From positions 126,337-190,336 of the forward strand of contig NZ_NQOU01000001.1 of the NCBI RefSeq assembly GCF_003576595.1: a DNA stretch of 64,000 bases, written 5' to 3'. The notes beneath the pieces are model-generated. The model searched no databases. It had not been told where the DNA came from and worked only from the letters and a program-made list of their open reading frames with translations. A program made the translations under genes and the position numbers. Source of the stretch: Neopusillimonas maritima. GTDB taxonomy: Bacteria; Pseudomonadota; Gammaproteobacteria; Burkholderiales; Burkholderiaceae_B. Below, piece after piece: positions 51,540 through 61,779 of the stretch (the first letter of the stretch is position 1; each line of letters starts with the position of its first letter).

Positions 51540-53043
51540 CACTGGCTTTCTTGCTCTATTGGGCATTGCGCTGATCGTTCCGCTATTTGCGATGATGCTC
51601 ATTCCGCTGGCCGATACGTCGGAACCCCGTTATGCGGAAATTGCCAGACTCATGTATGAATCGGGCGACTGGATTACCCCCTGGTTTGCGCCTGGCAATC
51701 CGTTTTGGGGCAAGCCGCCACTTTCGTTCTGGCTGCAAGCTATATCAATGCATATTTTCGGCCCCACTGAGTTTGCAGCACGGCTGCCTTCCTGGATTGC
51801 CACCCTTCTTACATTGGGTTTGCTTTATCGTTGTTGCGCAACCCTATTCAACGCCACAACCGCACGCCTTGCTGTTCTGATTTACGCTACATGTGCGCTT
51901 TCATTTGTTTCGTCGGGCGCCGTACTGACTGACCCGTTCCTAGCGTTGGGCACCACCCTTTGCATGACCGGATGGATCATGGCGGCAAACTCGTCTGGGT
52001 TATTCTGGCGTTATAGCTTTTTCATTGGGCTGGTTGTTGGCTTGCTGGCTAAAGGCCCTCTGATTCTTGTTCTGTCAGGCGGCGCAATTGTCTTATGGAT
52101 GCTCTTTTACCCACAAGCCCGCAGAACGATCCGTTCCCTACCATGGTTAAAAGGGATCGCCCTCACGTTCGTTTTGAGTGCGCCCTGGTATCTTGCCGCG
52201 GAATTTAAAACCCCGGGTTTCCTGAACTATTTCTTCCTGGGAGAACACTTTCTGCGTTTTGTCGACCCAGGCTGGAAAGGCGACCTATATGGCACTGCCC
52301 ACAAAGCGCCCTTCGGGACCATCTGGTACTACTGGCTCCAGGCATCCTTCCCGTGGGGCTTGGCAGGGTTGTTTATTTTGATGAAAGGTTTGCTCAAAAC
52401 TAAGCAGCGAACCGCCATGCGTCAACGCCTGTCGGATCCTCGCTTGGGCTACTTTTTGGCCTGGAGCCTTTTTACACCCTTATTTTTCACATTGTCGGGC
52501 AATATTCTTTGGACATACATTCTTCCTTCACTGGGCGGTTTCAGCATCTGTCTGGCCTACGCGTGCCCACAGTCCAGCGCAGAAGAACACTCTGCCGGTC
52601 AAAAAACAAACTACCCTTGGCGAGCATCCGGCCCAGCCTTCCTGGCCATGATTGCACCCACCGCCGTCGTGGTACTCATCGCAATGGTTTCTTACACCCC
52701 CAACCTGATTAAAACCGAAAAGCTTTTGGTGCAGCACACCCGCACGACCAACCCTTCCGGCATTCCGCTTTATTACCTTGACGAAGTGCCGTTTTCTGCG
52801 CGATTCTATTCTTTTGAGTCGGCAAAGCCCCTTAAAGAGCAGGAAGTCACAAGCAAAATGAGTTCAGGTCAAAGTTTTTGGCTGGCGGTTCCAAAGAATC
52901 GATTGGAATCAGCGCGCGCCGACTTAAAAAATCCAGTTTTCGCCAGTAAACGCCACAATTTATATTTAATAAACAATCCAAAGCAGCACGCACTAACTGC
53001 ACGGGCAAAACAAACTAATCTGAACGAACCCATCACCCAATGA
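51526..53043 (+). CDS. Family 39 glycosyltransferase, ArnT-like
   Basis: 505 residues with a dozen membrane helices and the ArnT/PMT motif in the first periplasmic loop, ADTSEPRYAEIARLM, then GNPFWGKPPLSFWL. It uses a polyprenyl-phosphate sugar as donor on the periplasmic side; lipid A phosphate is the acceptor for ArnT-type members. It follows the ArnC-like enzyme and overlaps the response regulator gene in ATGA. No genes for making an amino sugar are nearby, so the sugar is unknown. Confidence 0.88.
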   Translation: MMRRNTGFLALLGIALIVPLFAMMLIPLADTSEPRYAEIARLMYESGDWITPWFAPGNPFWGKPPLSFWLQAISMHIFGPTEFAARLPSWIATLLTLGLLYRCCATLFNATTARLAVLIYATCALSFVSSGAVLTDPFLALGTTLCMTGWIMAANSSGLFWRYSFFIGLVVGLLAKGPLILVLSGGAIVLWMLFYPQARRTIRSLPWLKGIALTFVLSAPWYLAAEFKTPGFLNYFFLGEHFLRFVDPGWKGDLYGTAHKAPFGTIWYYWLQASFPWGLAGLFILMKGLLKTKQRTAMRQRLSDPRLGYFLAWSLFTPLFFTLSGNILWTYILPSLGGFSICLAYACPQSSAEEHSAGQKTNYPWRASGPAFLAMIAPTAVVVLIAMVSYTPNLIKTEKLLVQHTRTTNPSGIPLYYLDEVPFSARFYSFESAKPLKEQEVTSKMSSGQSFWLAVPKNRLESARADLKNPVFASKRHNLYLINNPKQHALTARAKQTNLNEPITQ

Positions 53044-53744
53044 GCGAAACGCAACTCAAAATTCTAATTGTTGAAGATCACAAAGCGTTAGCGGAAAACT
53101 TATATGAGTTTTTTGGGCAAAATCCCCGTTATATCCTCGACTTCGCGCCCGATGGGTTAACCGCTTTGCACCTGATTGCCGGTCACCACTACGACATCAT
53201 TATTCTTGATGTGATGCTGCCGGGCGTGTCGGGCTTTGAAATTTGCAAGCGGATACGGCTTGACCTCAAACAAAGTACGCCCGTCATTCTGATGACGGCC
53301 AAAGACCTCTTAGAGGATAAGGAAACCGGCTTTGGTGTGGGTGCAGATGACTATTTGGTAAAACCTTTTAATTTGCGGGAGCTACAACTTCGTGTTGAGG
53401 CACTGGCGCGGCGCCACGACAAAAACAATGCAATATTAACCAGTATTCCGGGCATTTCTTACAACGCAGCAACACACTCTGTTTTAGTCAACGGATATAA
53501 GCCGCTTGAATTAACAGGTACGTCAGCCCGGATTTTCGAACAACTCGTTAACGCTTATCCGGACTTAGTTTCTTACGACCAAATTGCCGAGGCAGTATGG
53601 GGCGACCGCGAGGTTGACCGACACACCATTCGAACACATGCTTATGCACTTCGAAAATTGCTTCAACAACAATTTGGAAAGCCGCTGATAAAAACCCGGC
53701 ATGGCCTTGGTTACCATTTGACTGCACCCGGTGAGCCAGAGTAA
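53040..53744 (+). CDS. OmpR-family response regulator
   Basis: 234 residues: receiver with IVEDHKALAENL, phospho-Asp in IIILDVMLPGVSGFE, LMTAKDLLEDK (Thr) and LVKPFN (Lys); then a winged-helix domain with DRHTIRTHAYALRKLL and RHGLGYHL. Overlaps the ArnT-like gene by four bases and the kinase by one, so the lipid-modifying enzymes and this system are co-expressed; likely it regulates that operon in response to envelope stress, by analogy to PmrAB. Confidence 0.93.
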   Translation: MSETQLKILIVEDHKALAENLYEFFGQNPRYILDFAPDGLTALHLIAGHHYDIIILDVMLPGVSGFEICKRIRLDLKQSTPVILMTAKDLLEDKETGFGVGADDYLVKPFNLRELQLRVEALARRHDKNNAILTSIPGISYNAATHSVLVNGYKPLELTGTSARIFEQLVNAYPDLVSYDQIAEAVWGDREVDRHTIRTHAYALRKLLQQQFGKPLIKTRHGLGYHLTAPGEPE

Positions 53745-55030
53745 TGCGATCTATTTCCCATCGGATTTATCGAACCTCGGCGCTGATTAGCCTGGTTTCA
53801 CTTATTGTTATGTTTTTAGGCGTTACCTGGGTAAGCGAAGACCTCGAGTCGACTATGCTTCGAATGGAATTAACCCAAGAGCGCGAGTTTTTTATGGGAG
53901 ACGATTTTGATCCAGAACAAACTATTTTGCGCGAAACCTCCGGCTTAACTCTGGCTTATATCCCAAACACCAAAACACACAATACGCCGCAAAGCTTTTA
54001 CCAGCCCTCTGCTACACCCATTATATTTGAAGGGCTTGAGCCTGGTTTTTCCGGGGAAGTTTACCAAAACGATGAAACCTACCTAATATCAGTACAAGCA
54101 CTGCAGCATGGCGTGCTTTATCTGGCCAGAAATATTACACACTTTGAAAAGCGCGAATGGCTTTTTCGGCTTGCACTACTCATTGTTATCTTGCTGGTGG
54201 CGGCTGTTACCGCCCTACTTTCAATTATCGAAGCAAAGCGCATTGTTAAACCATTAAAGTCGCTATCTAACGAAATTGAAAAACTGCCCGTTGGTGCCAA
54301 TATGCCTCGGTTGCCAAAAAACTGGCAAGATGCAGAGCTACATAGTATTGCCCGCTCGTTCAACCTGTTTGTCACGCAACTTGAAGCCTACGTTAAACGG
54401 GAAAAGTCATTGCTTAACATGGCCAGCCATGAATTCCGAACGCCTTTAGCTGTGATATCCGGTGCGATCGATATTCTTGAAACGCGTGGCACACTGAACG
54501 CACAAGATCAGGCAACGCTTGCTCGCATTCGGCGCGCCACTGCCGAAATGCAAACCAATGTGAACGCCCTGCTAACCCTTGCCCGCAAGGAAACAGTAGA
54601 CACAGCAACTGCCCAAACGGTTTCTCTCCCATCGCTGATTCACCAAACAATTGACGACTTATCGGTTAATTTTGCAGTCGATTCACGCTTAAGTTTCAGT
54701 GCCCATAAACCTGTGAGCGTTCACGCGGACCCCGCATTGGTGCAAATGCTTTTGCGTAACCTTCTTCAAAATGCACTTCAACACACCAGCGGCCGGGTCT
54801 ATATTGAGTTAGACGAAAACACCCTGGAAATTCGCGATGAAGGCTCCGGTCTTCCCCAAGAGGCAAGGGTTTTGCTAACCTCTGCCGGTCCCGCCCGCTC
54901 GCCTGCCGCAGTGACTTCGGGTTTAGGCCTTTATTTGGTTACGCTAATCGCAGAGCGCCTGAATTGGCCACTCGAACTAGCGCAAGAAGGCAAAGGCACG
55001 CTAATACGCCTACATATCAACCACCATTAA
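53744..55030 (+). CDS. Sensor histidine kinase
   Basis: 428 residues: membrane helix near 13-32, a ~110-residue periplasmic sensor part, second helix near 142-162, HAMP, HisKA with MASHEFRTPLAVISG and HATPase with LLQNALQHTSG, IRDEGSGL and SGLGLYLV. It shares one base (TAATG) with the regulator gene and is its partner. Confidence 0.92.
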   Translation: MRSISHRIYRTSALISLVSLIVMFLGVTWVSEDLESTMLRMELTQEREFFMGDDFDPEQTILRETSGLTLAYIPNTKTHNTPQSFYQPSATPIIFEGLEPGFSGEVYQNDETYLISVQALQHGVLYLARNITHFEKREWLFRLALLIVILLVAAVTALLSIIEAKRIVKPLKSLSNEIEKLPVGANMPRLPKNWQDAELHSIARSFNLFVTQLEAYVKREKSLLNMASHEFRTPLAVISGAIDILETRGTLNAQDQATLARIRRATAEMQTNVNALLTLARKETVDTATAQTVSLPSLIHQTIDDLSVNFAVDSRLSFSAHKPVSVHADPALVQMLLRNLLQNALQHTSGRVYIELDENTLEIRDEGSGLPQEARVLLTSAGPARSPAAVTSGLGLYLVTLIAERLNWPLELAQEGKGTLIRLHINHH

Positions 55031-55074
55031 AGCGATTGCGCTGCACGCTTACAGTTAAAGTTACGACACCAAAT

Positions 55075-55734
55075 ATGAAATTCCTGATCTTTCTAGGCTC
55101 CGCAAGACAAAGCTCGCCCCCGCACCCACCCCGTTTGGGCGAACGCGTTACCCAAGCCTGCAAGCGCTATTTTCAACGCGTTTTCCCAGAACACGAAATT
55201 GAAATCATAGACCCGCTTTTGATCGATACAGGTTCCGTGTTCAAGCCCCATTTTGCTTACGGCCCACGCACCGTTCCAGAAACACTGGGCACACTGGCGA
55301 ACAAAATTCGACACGCCAACGGTTACCTTATGGTGAGCCCGGAATACAACCACAGCATGAGCCCCGCCTTAGCCCATTTGTTGAACCATTTTGGCAGCTC
55401 AAACTTTGCGTACAAGCCCAGCCTCATCGTGACCTACTCTGCGGGTCAATGGGGTGGCGTGCGCGCAGCGGTGGGAATGCGAAGCTTCTTGTCGGAGCTG
55501 GGCTGCCTGCCCGTTTCCGCCATGATTCACGTACCCAAAGCGGCTGAAATATTTGATAGTACGGGGCACTGCACCCAAACGGATACGGATGCGCAATGGG
55601 CGTCTTATTTCGAACGCGGCATCAGCCAACTGGTGTGGTGGGCACAAGCCGCGGCAACGCACGCTGAACAGGTAAACCCCCACGACCTGATCAAACACTT
55701 TCAGCGTGATCCTTCCCAACGCAATGCGCCTTGA
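55075..55734 (+). CDS. NADPH-dependent FMN reductase
   Basis: 219 residues of the flavodoxin-like reductase fold: FLIFLGSARQSS (phosphate loop), VSPEYNHSMSPALAHLLNHF and VTYSAGQWGGVRA. Reduces FMN or quinones with NADPH. The ATG at 55075 gives the family N-terminus. Forty-four bases behind the kinase, same direction, so possibly the last gene of that transcript. It lies 68 bases from the convergent SulP gene. Confidence 0.88.
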   Translation: MKFLIFLGSARQSSPPHPPRLGERVTQACKRYFQRVFPEHEIEIIDPLLIDTGSVFKPHFAYGPRTVPETLGTLANKIRHANGYLMVSPEYNHSMSPALAHLLNHFGSSNFAYKPSLIVTYSAGQWGGVRAAVGMRSFLSELGCLPVSAMIHVPKAAEIFDSTGHCTQTDTDAQWASYFERGISQLVWWAQAAATHAEQVNPHDLIKHFQRDPSQRNAP

Positions 55735-55802
55735 AAACGGCGCGTTCTAAAAACGGAGAACGCGAAGCGCATCTTCGTTGAACAGCACAACAGCTAAACC
55801 TT

Positions 55803-57284
55803 TTAGTGGCCCATGAGCTTATCCATGGCGCCGGGTTTATCATGCACGGCAAAACGGTCGACCAAAGTTGAACTGGCCTCATCCAAACCAACAACCTCAA
55901 CTTCGGTTCCCTCGCGACGAAACTTCAGAATGACGGCGTCCAGAGAACTAATCGCCGTGATGTCCCAAAAACGTGCGCGATTCAGGTCAATCACCACTTT
56001 TTCAATCACCTCTTTGAAGTCGAATGAAACGGTGAACTTCTCAGACGAGGCAAAGAAAACCTGGCCCACAATGGTGTACACCCGTTCACGCCCCTCGTTG
56101 CGTGTTTCAGATGTAATACGCAATACCCGCCCCACTTTATGCGCAAAGAAAATGCCACTTAACAAGACACCAACCAGAACACCTTTTGCCAAATCATGCG
56201 TAGCAACAACCACAATAACTGTAGAGACCATCACAATGCTTGACGTTTTCGGGTGACGCACCAAGTCGCGCAACGAACCCCAGCTAAATGTACCGATTGA
56301 CACCATAATCATGACGGCCACCAATGCCGCCATTGGGATTTTCTCGACCCACGGGCCCAAAAAGACCACCAAAATCAACAAAAACAAGCCGGCGACGAAG
56401 GTCGACAAACGACCACGCCCACCCGATTTCACGTTAATAACCGATTGCCCGATCATGGCGCACCCGGCCATGCCGCCCAGGAAACCCGTTGCGATATTGG
56501 CAACCCCTTGCCCGGCACACTCACGATTCTTGTTGCTGCGTGTATCTGTCAGGTCGTCAACAATTTGTGCGGTTAGCAAAGATTCAAGCAAACCCACCAC
56601 GGCTAATGTCGCCGCATAAGGAAAAATGATCTGCAAGGTTTCGAAGTTTAGGGGAATATCAGGCAACAAGAACACCGGCAAAGTATCCGGCAACTCACCC
56701 ATATCGCCAACGGTACGGATATCCAGCCCCAGTGTTAATGAAATGGCCGTTAACACCACGATACAGACTAGGGGCGACGGAACCGACCGAGTGACGTACG
56801 GAAACAAATAAATAATTCCCAGGCCGCCGGCCACCATAACGTAAACCGCCCATGGAACATTAATCAACTCAGGCAATTGGGCCATAAAAATAAGGATGGC
56901 CAAGGCATTAACAAACCCCGTAATCACTGAACGAGAGACAAACCGCATTAATACACCCAGTCGTAGCAACCCAGCCAGAATTTGAAGCACTCCAGTAAGA
57001 ATAGTGGCAGCCAGCAAATATTCCAGCCCATGCTCCTTGACCAGCGTAATCATCACCAACGCCATGGCCGCGGTAGCTGCGGAAATCATGCCCGGGCGCC
57101 CTCCGGTAAAAGAGATAACGACCGCAATACTGAACGAGGCGTATAACCCAATTTTGGGGTCGACCCCGGCAATAATGGAAAACGCGATGGCTTCTGGAAT
57201 AAGGGCTAACGCAACTACGATACCCGCCAGGATATCGCCGCGAATGTTGGAAAACCACTCTTCTTGAATTTGTTTGAATTGCAT
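55803..57284 (-). CDS. SulP family anion permease with STAS domain
   Basis: About 493 residues: ten to fourteen membrane helices with the SulP motif [18 protein letters not shown] near the N-terminus and [20 protein letters not shown], then a C-terminal STAS domain (about 390-490, [20 protein letters not shown]). Members carry sulfate, bicarbonate or dicarboxylates; the ligand is not decidable. The ATG at 57284 matches the family start, though no clear ribosome site is seen; a start 66 bases further is possible. Confidence 0.9.
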   Translation of the reverse strand: MQFKQIQEEWFSNIRGDILAGIVVALALIPEAIAFSIIAGVDPKIGLYASFSIAVVISFTGGRPGMISAATAAMALVMITLVKEHGLEYLLAATILTGVLQILAGLLRLGVLMRFVSRSVITGFVNALAILIFMAQLPELINVPWAVYVMVAGGLGIIYLFPYVTRSVPSPLVCIVVLTAISLTLGLDIRTVGDMGELPDTLPVFLLPDIPLNFETLQIIFPYAATLAVVGLLESLLTAQIVDDLTDTRSNKNRECAGQGVANIATGFLGGMAGCAMIGQSVINVKSGGRGRLSTFVAGLFLLILVVFLGPWVEKIPMAALVAVMIMVSIGTFSWGSLRDLVRHPKTSSIVMVSTVIVVVATHDLAKGVLVGVLLSGIFFAHKVGRVLRITSETRNEGRERVYTIVGQVFFASSEKFTVSFDFKEVIEKVVIDLNRARFWDITAISSLDAVILKFRREGTEVEVVGLDEASSTLVDRFAVHDKPGAMDKLMGH

Positions 57285-57622
57285 GGAAGGAGTCTGTACG
57301 AAGCGAAAATTGTCACAGGAGAGCTGCCGCCTGTCCTTGTGCCCAGACACAACGCAGCGATCTTATTGCGCCAGGGGCGCAGAAAACTTGTATGAAATAA
57401 GGAATAACGCACCGGTGAGCAGGCATGGAAGCGTGCGGGCCAAGCACTAGGCCGCATTAAGCGCGCGAAACAGGCTGAATCAGCAAATACGCCGATTAGA
57501 AAAGACAAGCAAAATTCACATGGGTCTGAAGAAAGGTGTACTACATTAGTTATGCCTTGCAACGCGCCACAATGTGACGAGCCACAAGGCAATAAGGCTC
57601 ATATTCTAACATGACGGTTTGG
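57285..57622. other. 338-bp intergenic region between the SulP gene and the chemoreceptor gene
   Basis: No convincing gene. It should hold the SulP promoter and the end of the chemoreceptor transcript. An interrupted inverted repeat TGCCTTG...CAAGGCA (57553-57592) with a 25-base loop is visible but lacks a T-run. Nothing else is certain. Confidence 0.5.
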
Positions 57623-59320
57623 CTAAACTTTAACCAACTCACTCCCGCTACCGAACCGGAAATAAGCAACGCGCTCCTGTAATCGAGCCGCCTGCTCTTT
57701 CATTGACTGGCTCGCTGCGGCGGTCTGTTCTACAAGCGACGCGTTTTGTTGCGTGACTTCATCCATTTGCATCATTGCATGGTTAATTTGTTCTACACCG
57801 GAAGCTTGTTCGTTCGACGCCGCGGCAATTTCCGACACAAGTTCGGTGATTCGCTGTACATTCCCCACAATACCTTGCAATGTATCGCCCGATTTCTCAA
57901 CCAACTGCGAGCCGTTTTTCACCTTTCCAACGCTGTCGGTAATTAACGCCTTGATTTCCTCGGCGGCAGTGGCACTGCGTTGAGCCAAATTCCTGACCTC
58001 GGTTGCAACTACGGCAAAGCCCCTCCCCTGATCACCCGCTCTGGCTGCCTCGACTGCCGCATTCAAAGCCAGCAGGTTGGTTTGAAAGGCAATGCCGTCA
58101 ATAACCGAGATAATCTCCAGAATGCGCTCACTGCTTTTGTCAATTTCACGCATGGCCGACACCGCCTGCTGAACCACTTGCCCACCTTCCTGTGCGTTGT
58201 CGCGGGTTCCAAACACAAGCTGATTCGCCTCCTGGGCATTATCAGCATTATTTTTTACTGTTGACGTCATTTCCTCCATGCTGGAGGCTATTTGCTCGAT
58301 GGAAGATGCCTGCTCAAGTGTGCGTTGCGACAAATCGCTACTGCCACTGGCGATCTGGCCAGACGCCGTACCAACTGAAAGCGCGCTGCTGCGTACATCT
58401 CCAATAATTTCAATGAGTTTAAGTCTCATTCCATCCATGGCGCGCAAAAGGTCGCCGCCCTCATCCTGGGTCTTCACCTGAATATCAACCGACAAATCAC
58501 CCTGAGCCAGGCGCCGTGCTACTTCGCGCGCCTGACTCAAAGCGCCTCCCAGGCGCCGGTAGACAAATATCAGCGACAACGCCACCAACAGCACCATTGC
58601 ACCCAATGCGATCAGCGCCCAGATATACGCCAAACGCTGTTGCGCCTCAGCCTCATCAATATATGCCTGCGTTCGATCTTCAACCATGACATAGAACGCA
58701 TCAAGCGGCTGCATCACGCGCGCTGCTTGCTGATAGTAATCTTCGCTGAATAGCATCGCTTGCGCTTTCACCAGATCGGTTCTTGCGCTGCCGCTAAGGT
58801 CGTTATCGGTACCGTTCACTTCGGAGCCCAATCCTTCAACCAAGGCAATGGCCTCTGTTTCAAGCTCTGCCAAAGCGTTCGATAATGCGAGCGCTTTATT
58901 CAGCTCATCAAACTCCTTTTCCACGAAACCCGCATCACGAAACATATCGAGCAATGCAACCTGTGAGTCGGAATTGGGGCGCGGTTGCTCTCCCGCCGCC
59001 ACGAACTCCCAGTAAATACGGTGATACTCTTGCGGACGCGGCTTGTTGCCATTACGAATCGCAATAACATCGTTGTACATTTGAAGAAATTTTGGATCTG
59101 CTGTTACCACATAGGCCTGTGCAAATCGTGTGAGATTCACCGAGCTTTCACGCATCTCATCGGCCAGCATAAGCGATTCGCGTTGCTGCTCCTGGGCGGC
59201 ACGAAGTTCGGTCGACACTGCGCCGTAGTAAGTCAGCGCAAAAAAAGTTACTAATGCCAAGCCTAGATTGATTACAACCAAGACAATGAAAATGGTCTTG
59301 ATACGAAGATTTTGCAACAT
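57623..59320 (-). CDS. Methyl-accepting chemotaxis protein
   Basis: 565 residues: membrane helix 8-30, periplasmic helical sensor domain (about 31-205), second helix about 208-230, HAMP (about 230-285) and the cytoplasmic signalling hairpin with the tip FQTNLLALNAAVEAARAG. No CheR-binding pentapeptide at the C-terminus (ends ELVKV). It reports to CheA/CheW, which are not in the window. Stand-alone gene. The ligand is unknown. Confidence 0.94.
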   Translation of the reverse strand: MLQNLRIKTIFIVLVVINLGLALVTFFALTYYGAVSTELRAAQEQQRESLMLADEMRESSVNLTRFAQAYVVTADPKFLQMYNDVIAIRNGNKPRPQEYHRIYWEFVAAGEQPRPNSDSQVALLDMFRDAGFVEKEFDELNKALALSNALAELETEAIALVEGLGSEVNGTDNDLSGSARTDLVKAQAMLFSEDYYQQAARVMQPLDAFYVMVEDRTQAYIDEAEAQQRLAYIWALIALGAMVLLVALSLIFVYRRLGGALSQAREVARRLAQGDLSVDIQVKTQDEGGDLLRAMDGMRLKLIEIIGDVRSSALSVGTASGQIASGSSDLSQRTLEQASSIEQIASSMEEMTSTVKNNADNAQEANQLVFGTRDNAQEGGQVVQQAVSAMREIDKSSERILEIISVIDGIAFQTNLLALNAAVEAARAGDQGRGFAVVATEVRNLAQRSATAAEEIKALITDSVGKVKNGSQLVEKSGDTLQGIVGNVQRITELVSEIAAASNEQASGVEQINHAMMQMDEVTQQNASLVEQTAAASQSMKEQAARLQERVAYFRFGSGSELVKV

Positions 59321-59466
59321 AAAAACACCTGCGATTCCGGTCGGTTATTAATCGTTGCAAAGCAAAACAAGCCTCTTACTTCCAACGTCTTAACCGGTTA
59401 TCGTCTGCCAGCAAGAAAAATTTATGGCAAAACGCAGGTAACAAAATGAAACTGTTTAAAACATGT

Positions 59467-60213
59467 TCAAGGTAAGGCCACAACAACTGCCGCCGGGTCA
59501 ACCCGGGCCCACGCAGTTTGCCCAACCTGCAATGCTGGCCCCCCACTCTGAAAGCCAACCAAAATGGCGCCGCTGCCCAAACGCATCGATACTTCCGCTT
59601 TCTTGGTCGTAGCAGATACGACCTCGATCCGCCCGGCCAATATATTCTGCGTGTCATCGGCTGGGTACGCCGTTTGAACCGGCACTGCTGTTGCTTTACA
59701 CAATGCCAATACCCTTAAACCCGGCTCCAGACCGAGTAGCTGCGCACTCTCGTGCGTTATCAGAGCGTGCATTAACATACCGTCGGACAGCGCCAACTGA
59801 ACGCTTTGGCCCTGCTCACCTGGCACGAGTTCACGCACCGTGCAAACCCATTGATTCCGCATGCTGGTTCTAAGACCAAACGTTACATGGTGGCCTGTAT
59901 CCGAAGCCTGTTGCATAGCAACCCGACGCACCTTCGCAAAATAATCGAAAGCCTCCAGCACCTTGCGCCCGGCAGATGTCAGTTGCGCCCCACCCCCGCC
60001 ACTGCCACCCACTGCCTTTTCCACCAGCGGCGTGCCGGCCAGGTTACCCAGCGTTTCAATGGCCTGCCAGGCTGCCTTGTAACTGATGCCGGCGTCCCGA
60101 GCCGCCTCTGAGATAGAACCCACGGCATCGATACGGCGCAAAACGTCGATGCGCTTATCGGTAATGTCATGCCCTAACGCGGCATCCAGCCTGAATGTTG
60201 GTGAACTCTTCAT
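59467..60213 (-). CDS. modE: ModE molybdate-responsive regulator
   Basis: 248 residues: N-terminal LysR-like winged helix (about 10-100, RIDAVGSISEAARDAGISYKAAWQAIE) and two C-terminal Mop domains that bind molybdate (starting with MRNQWVCTV and ILAGRIEVVSATTKKAEV). It represses the divergent modABC operon when molybdate is plentiful. The ATG at 60213 is preferred because longer frames run through the ModE operator. Confidence 0.92.
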   Translation of the reverse strand: MKSSPTFRLDAALGHDITDKRIDVLRRIDAVGSISEAARDAGISYKAAWQAIETLGNLAGTPLVEKAVGGSGGGGAQLTSAGRKVLEAFDYFAKVRRVAMQQASDTGHHVTFGLRTSMRNQWVCTVRELVPGEQGQSVQLALSDGMLMHALITHESAQLLGLEPGLRVLALCKATAVPVQTAYPADDTQNILAGRIEVVSATTKKAEVSMRLGSGAILVGFQSGGPALQVGQTAWARVDPAAVVVALP

Positions 60214-60251
60214 ACGTAACTTGCCAAACGAAAACGTTACCGGTAGCATAC

Positions 60252-60276
60252 TCGCTATTCCATTATTGAATAGCGT
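60252..60276. promoter_or_regulatory. ModE operator between modE and modA
   Basis: A perfect inverted repeat CGCTATTC-N7-GAATAGCG, closely like the E. coli ModE site (CGCTATATA-N6-TATATAGCG). It ends 15 bases before the modA start. A possible modA promoter (TTGCCA 60221-60226, 17 bases, TAGCAT 60244-60249) would place the start of transcription in the operator, suiting repression. Confidence 0.85.
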
Positions 60277-60290
60277 AATCTGAAATAAAA

Positions 60291-61061
60291 ATGTGTGTCC
60301 GGCTGAAAATAATACGCGCTTCTTTAGTTTTGGCGAGTCTGCTTGTGAATGGTATCGCACACGCAGCAACGGCTAACATCGCTGTGGCAGCCAATTTTGC
60401 TGCACCCGTGAAAGAAATTGCTCAAGCATTTGAGAGCGAAAGCGGACACCATCTGACCATCTCTGCGGGGTCAACCGGCAAGCTGTTCTCGCAAATTCAG
60501 AACGGCGCCCCGTTCGATGTTTTTCTGGCAGCTGACACAAAAACACCCGGAAAGGCGGAAGAAGCCGGTTTGTCAGTGCCCGAAACACGTTTTACCTACG
60601 CAATAGGGAAACTGGTGTTATGGAGCCCGGATCCCGGCTTGGTAGAAGATGAAGCATCCGTGCTAGAAACTGACCGATTCGAGCGTATTGCCATGGCTAA
60701 TCCCAAAGTTGCACCATATGGCCTGGCCACCGAACAGGTCATCAAGAAATTGGATCTGGTCGACACCTTGAGCGAAAAATGGGTGTTCGGACAAAGCATC
60801 GGCCAAACGTATCAGTTCATTGCCAGCGGCAATGCTCCTTTAGGGTTTGTGGCGTTATCGCAGGTGTTCAACCGGGGCAAGATTCAATCAGGTTCAGCAT
60901 GGATTGTTCCCGAAAATATGTACACGCCATTGGCACAAGATGTCCAACTTCTTAAGCACGGCCAGAATAACGCCGCCGCCACCGCGTTTATCGCGTTTCT
61001 GAAAAGCCCCACCGCGCTCGCAATTATTGAATCTTTTGGTTACGGTTTGCCGGAACGCTAA
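60291..61061 (+). CDS. modA: ModA molybdate-binding periplasmic protein
   Basis: 256 residues: signal peptide (ASLLVNGIAHA, cleavage before ATANIA) and type II binding fold with VAANFAAPVKEIAQAF, AGSTGKLFSQIQNGAPFDVFLAAD and NPKVAPYGLATEQV; Ser and Ala backbone positions that hold the oxyanion lie in SAGSTGK. First gene of modABC, under the ModE operator. Confidence 0.95.
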   Translation: MCVRLKIIRASLVLASLLVNGIAHAATANIAVAANFAAPVKEIAQAFESESGHHLTISAGSTGKLFSQIQNGAPFDVFLAADTKTPGKAEEAGLSVPETRFTYAIGKLVLWSPDPGLVEDEASVLETDRFERIAMANPKVAPYGLATEQVIKKLDLVDTLSEKWVFGQSIGQTYQFIASGNAPLGFVALSQVFNRGKIQSGSAWIVPENMYTPLAQDVQLLKHGQNNAAATAFIAFLKSPTALAIIESFGYGLPER

Positions 61062-61095
61062 CGCAACATCGCTTTGAACACAGCTTTTTTCTACC

Positions 61096-61779
61096 ATGCC
61101 ACTCGATCCGCAAACCTGGTCCGCTGTTTACCTCACCTTGAAACTGGCAGGGTTAACAACCGTTTTGCTGTTGATTCTAAGCACCCCCCTGGCCTGGTGG
61201 TTATCACAAACGCAATCGCGCTGGCGCGCTCCCATTAGCGCATTGGTAACGTTACCGCTGGTGTTGCCACCCACTGTGCTGGGTTTTTATTTATTGGTGG
61301 TGATGGGGCCGGCAGGCCCGTTGGGCCAGTTAACCCAATACCTAGGCTGGGGCTTACTGTCGTTTACCTTCACAGGCCTGCTTATAGGCTCACTGATTTT
61401 TTCTCTGCCGTTTGCCGTACAACCCATTCAACACGCCTTCGAATCCATCGGCCCGCGCCCGTTGGAGGCCGCAGCCACGTTGCGTGCCAGCCCCGTAAAT
61501 GCTTTTCTAACCGTTGCCCTGCCCCTGGCGCGCCCGGGCCTGATTACCGCCGCCATTTTGACCTTTGCTCATACTGTGGGGGAATTCGGTGTTGTGTTGA
61601 TGATAGGCGGTAATATCCCCGGCCAAACGAGCGTGGTGTCCACCCGAATATACAGCCATGTTGAAGCCATGGAATACAGCCAGGCACACTGGCTGGCGGC
61701 CGGCATGGTGATATTTTCGTTTGCGGTGCTCATGTGCTTGTCGCTTTTCAAGCGCAAAGGGTCGGGGGTTATTCGATGA
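61096..61779 (+). CDS. modB: ModB molybdate ABC transporter permease
   Basis: 227 residues, five to six membrane helices, with the EAA loop [25 protein letters not shown] that docks to ModC and [15 protein letters not shown]. Thirty-four bases behind modA; its TGA overlaps the modC ATG in ATGA. Confidence 0.95.
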   Translation: MPLDPQTWSAVYLTLKLAGLTTVLLLILSTPLAWWLSQTQSRWRAPISALVTLPLVLPPTVLGFYLLVVMGPAGPLGQLTQYLGWGLLSFTFTGLLIGSLIFSLPFAVQPIQHAFESIGPRPLEAAATLRASPVNAFLTVALPLARPGLITAAILTFAHTVGEFGVVLMIGGNIPGQTSVVSTRIYSHVEAMEYSQAHWLAAGMVIFSFAVLMCLSLFKRKGSGVIR

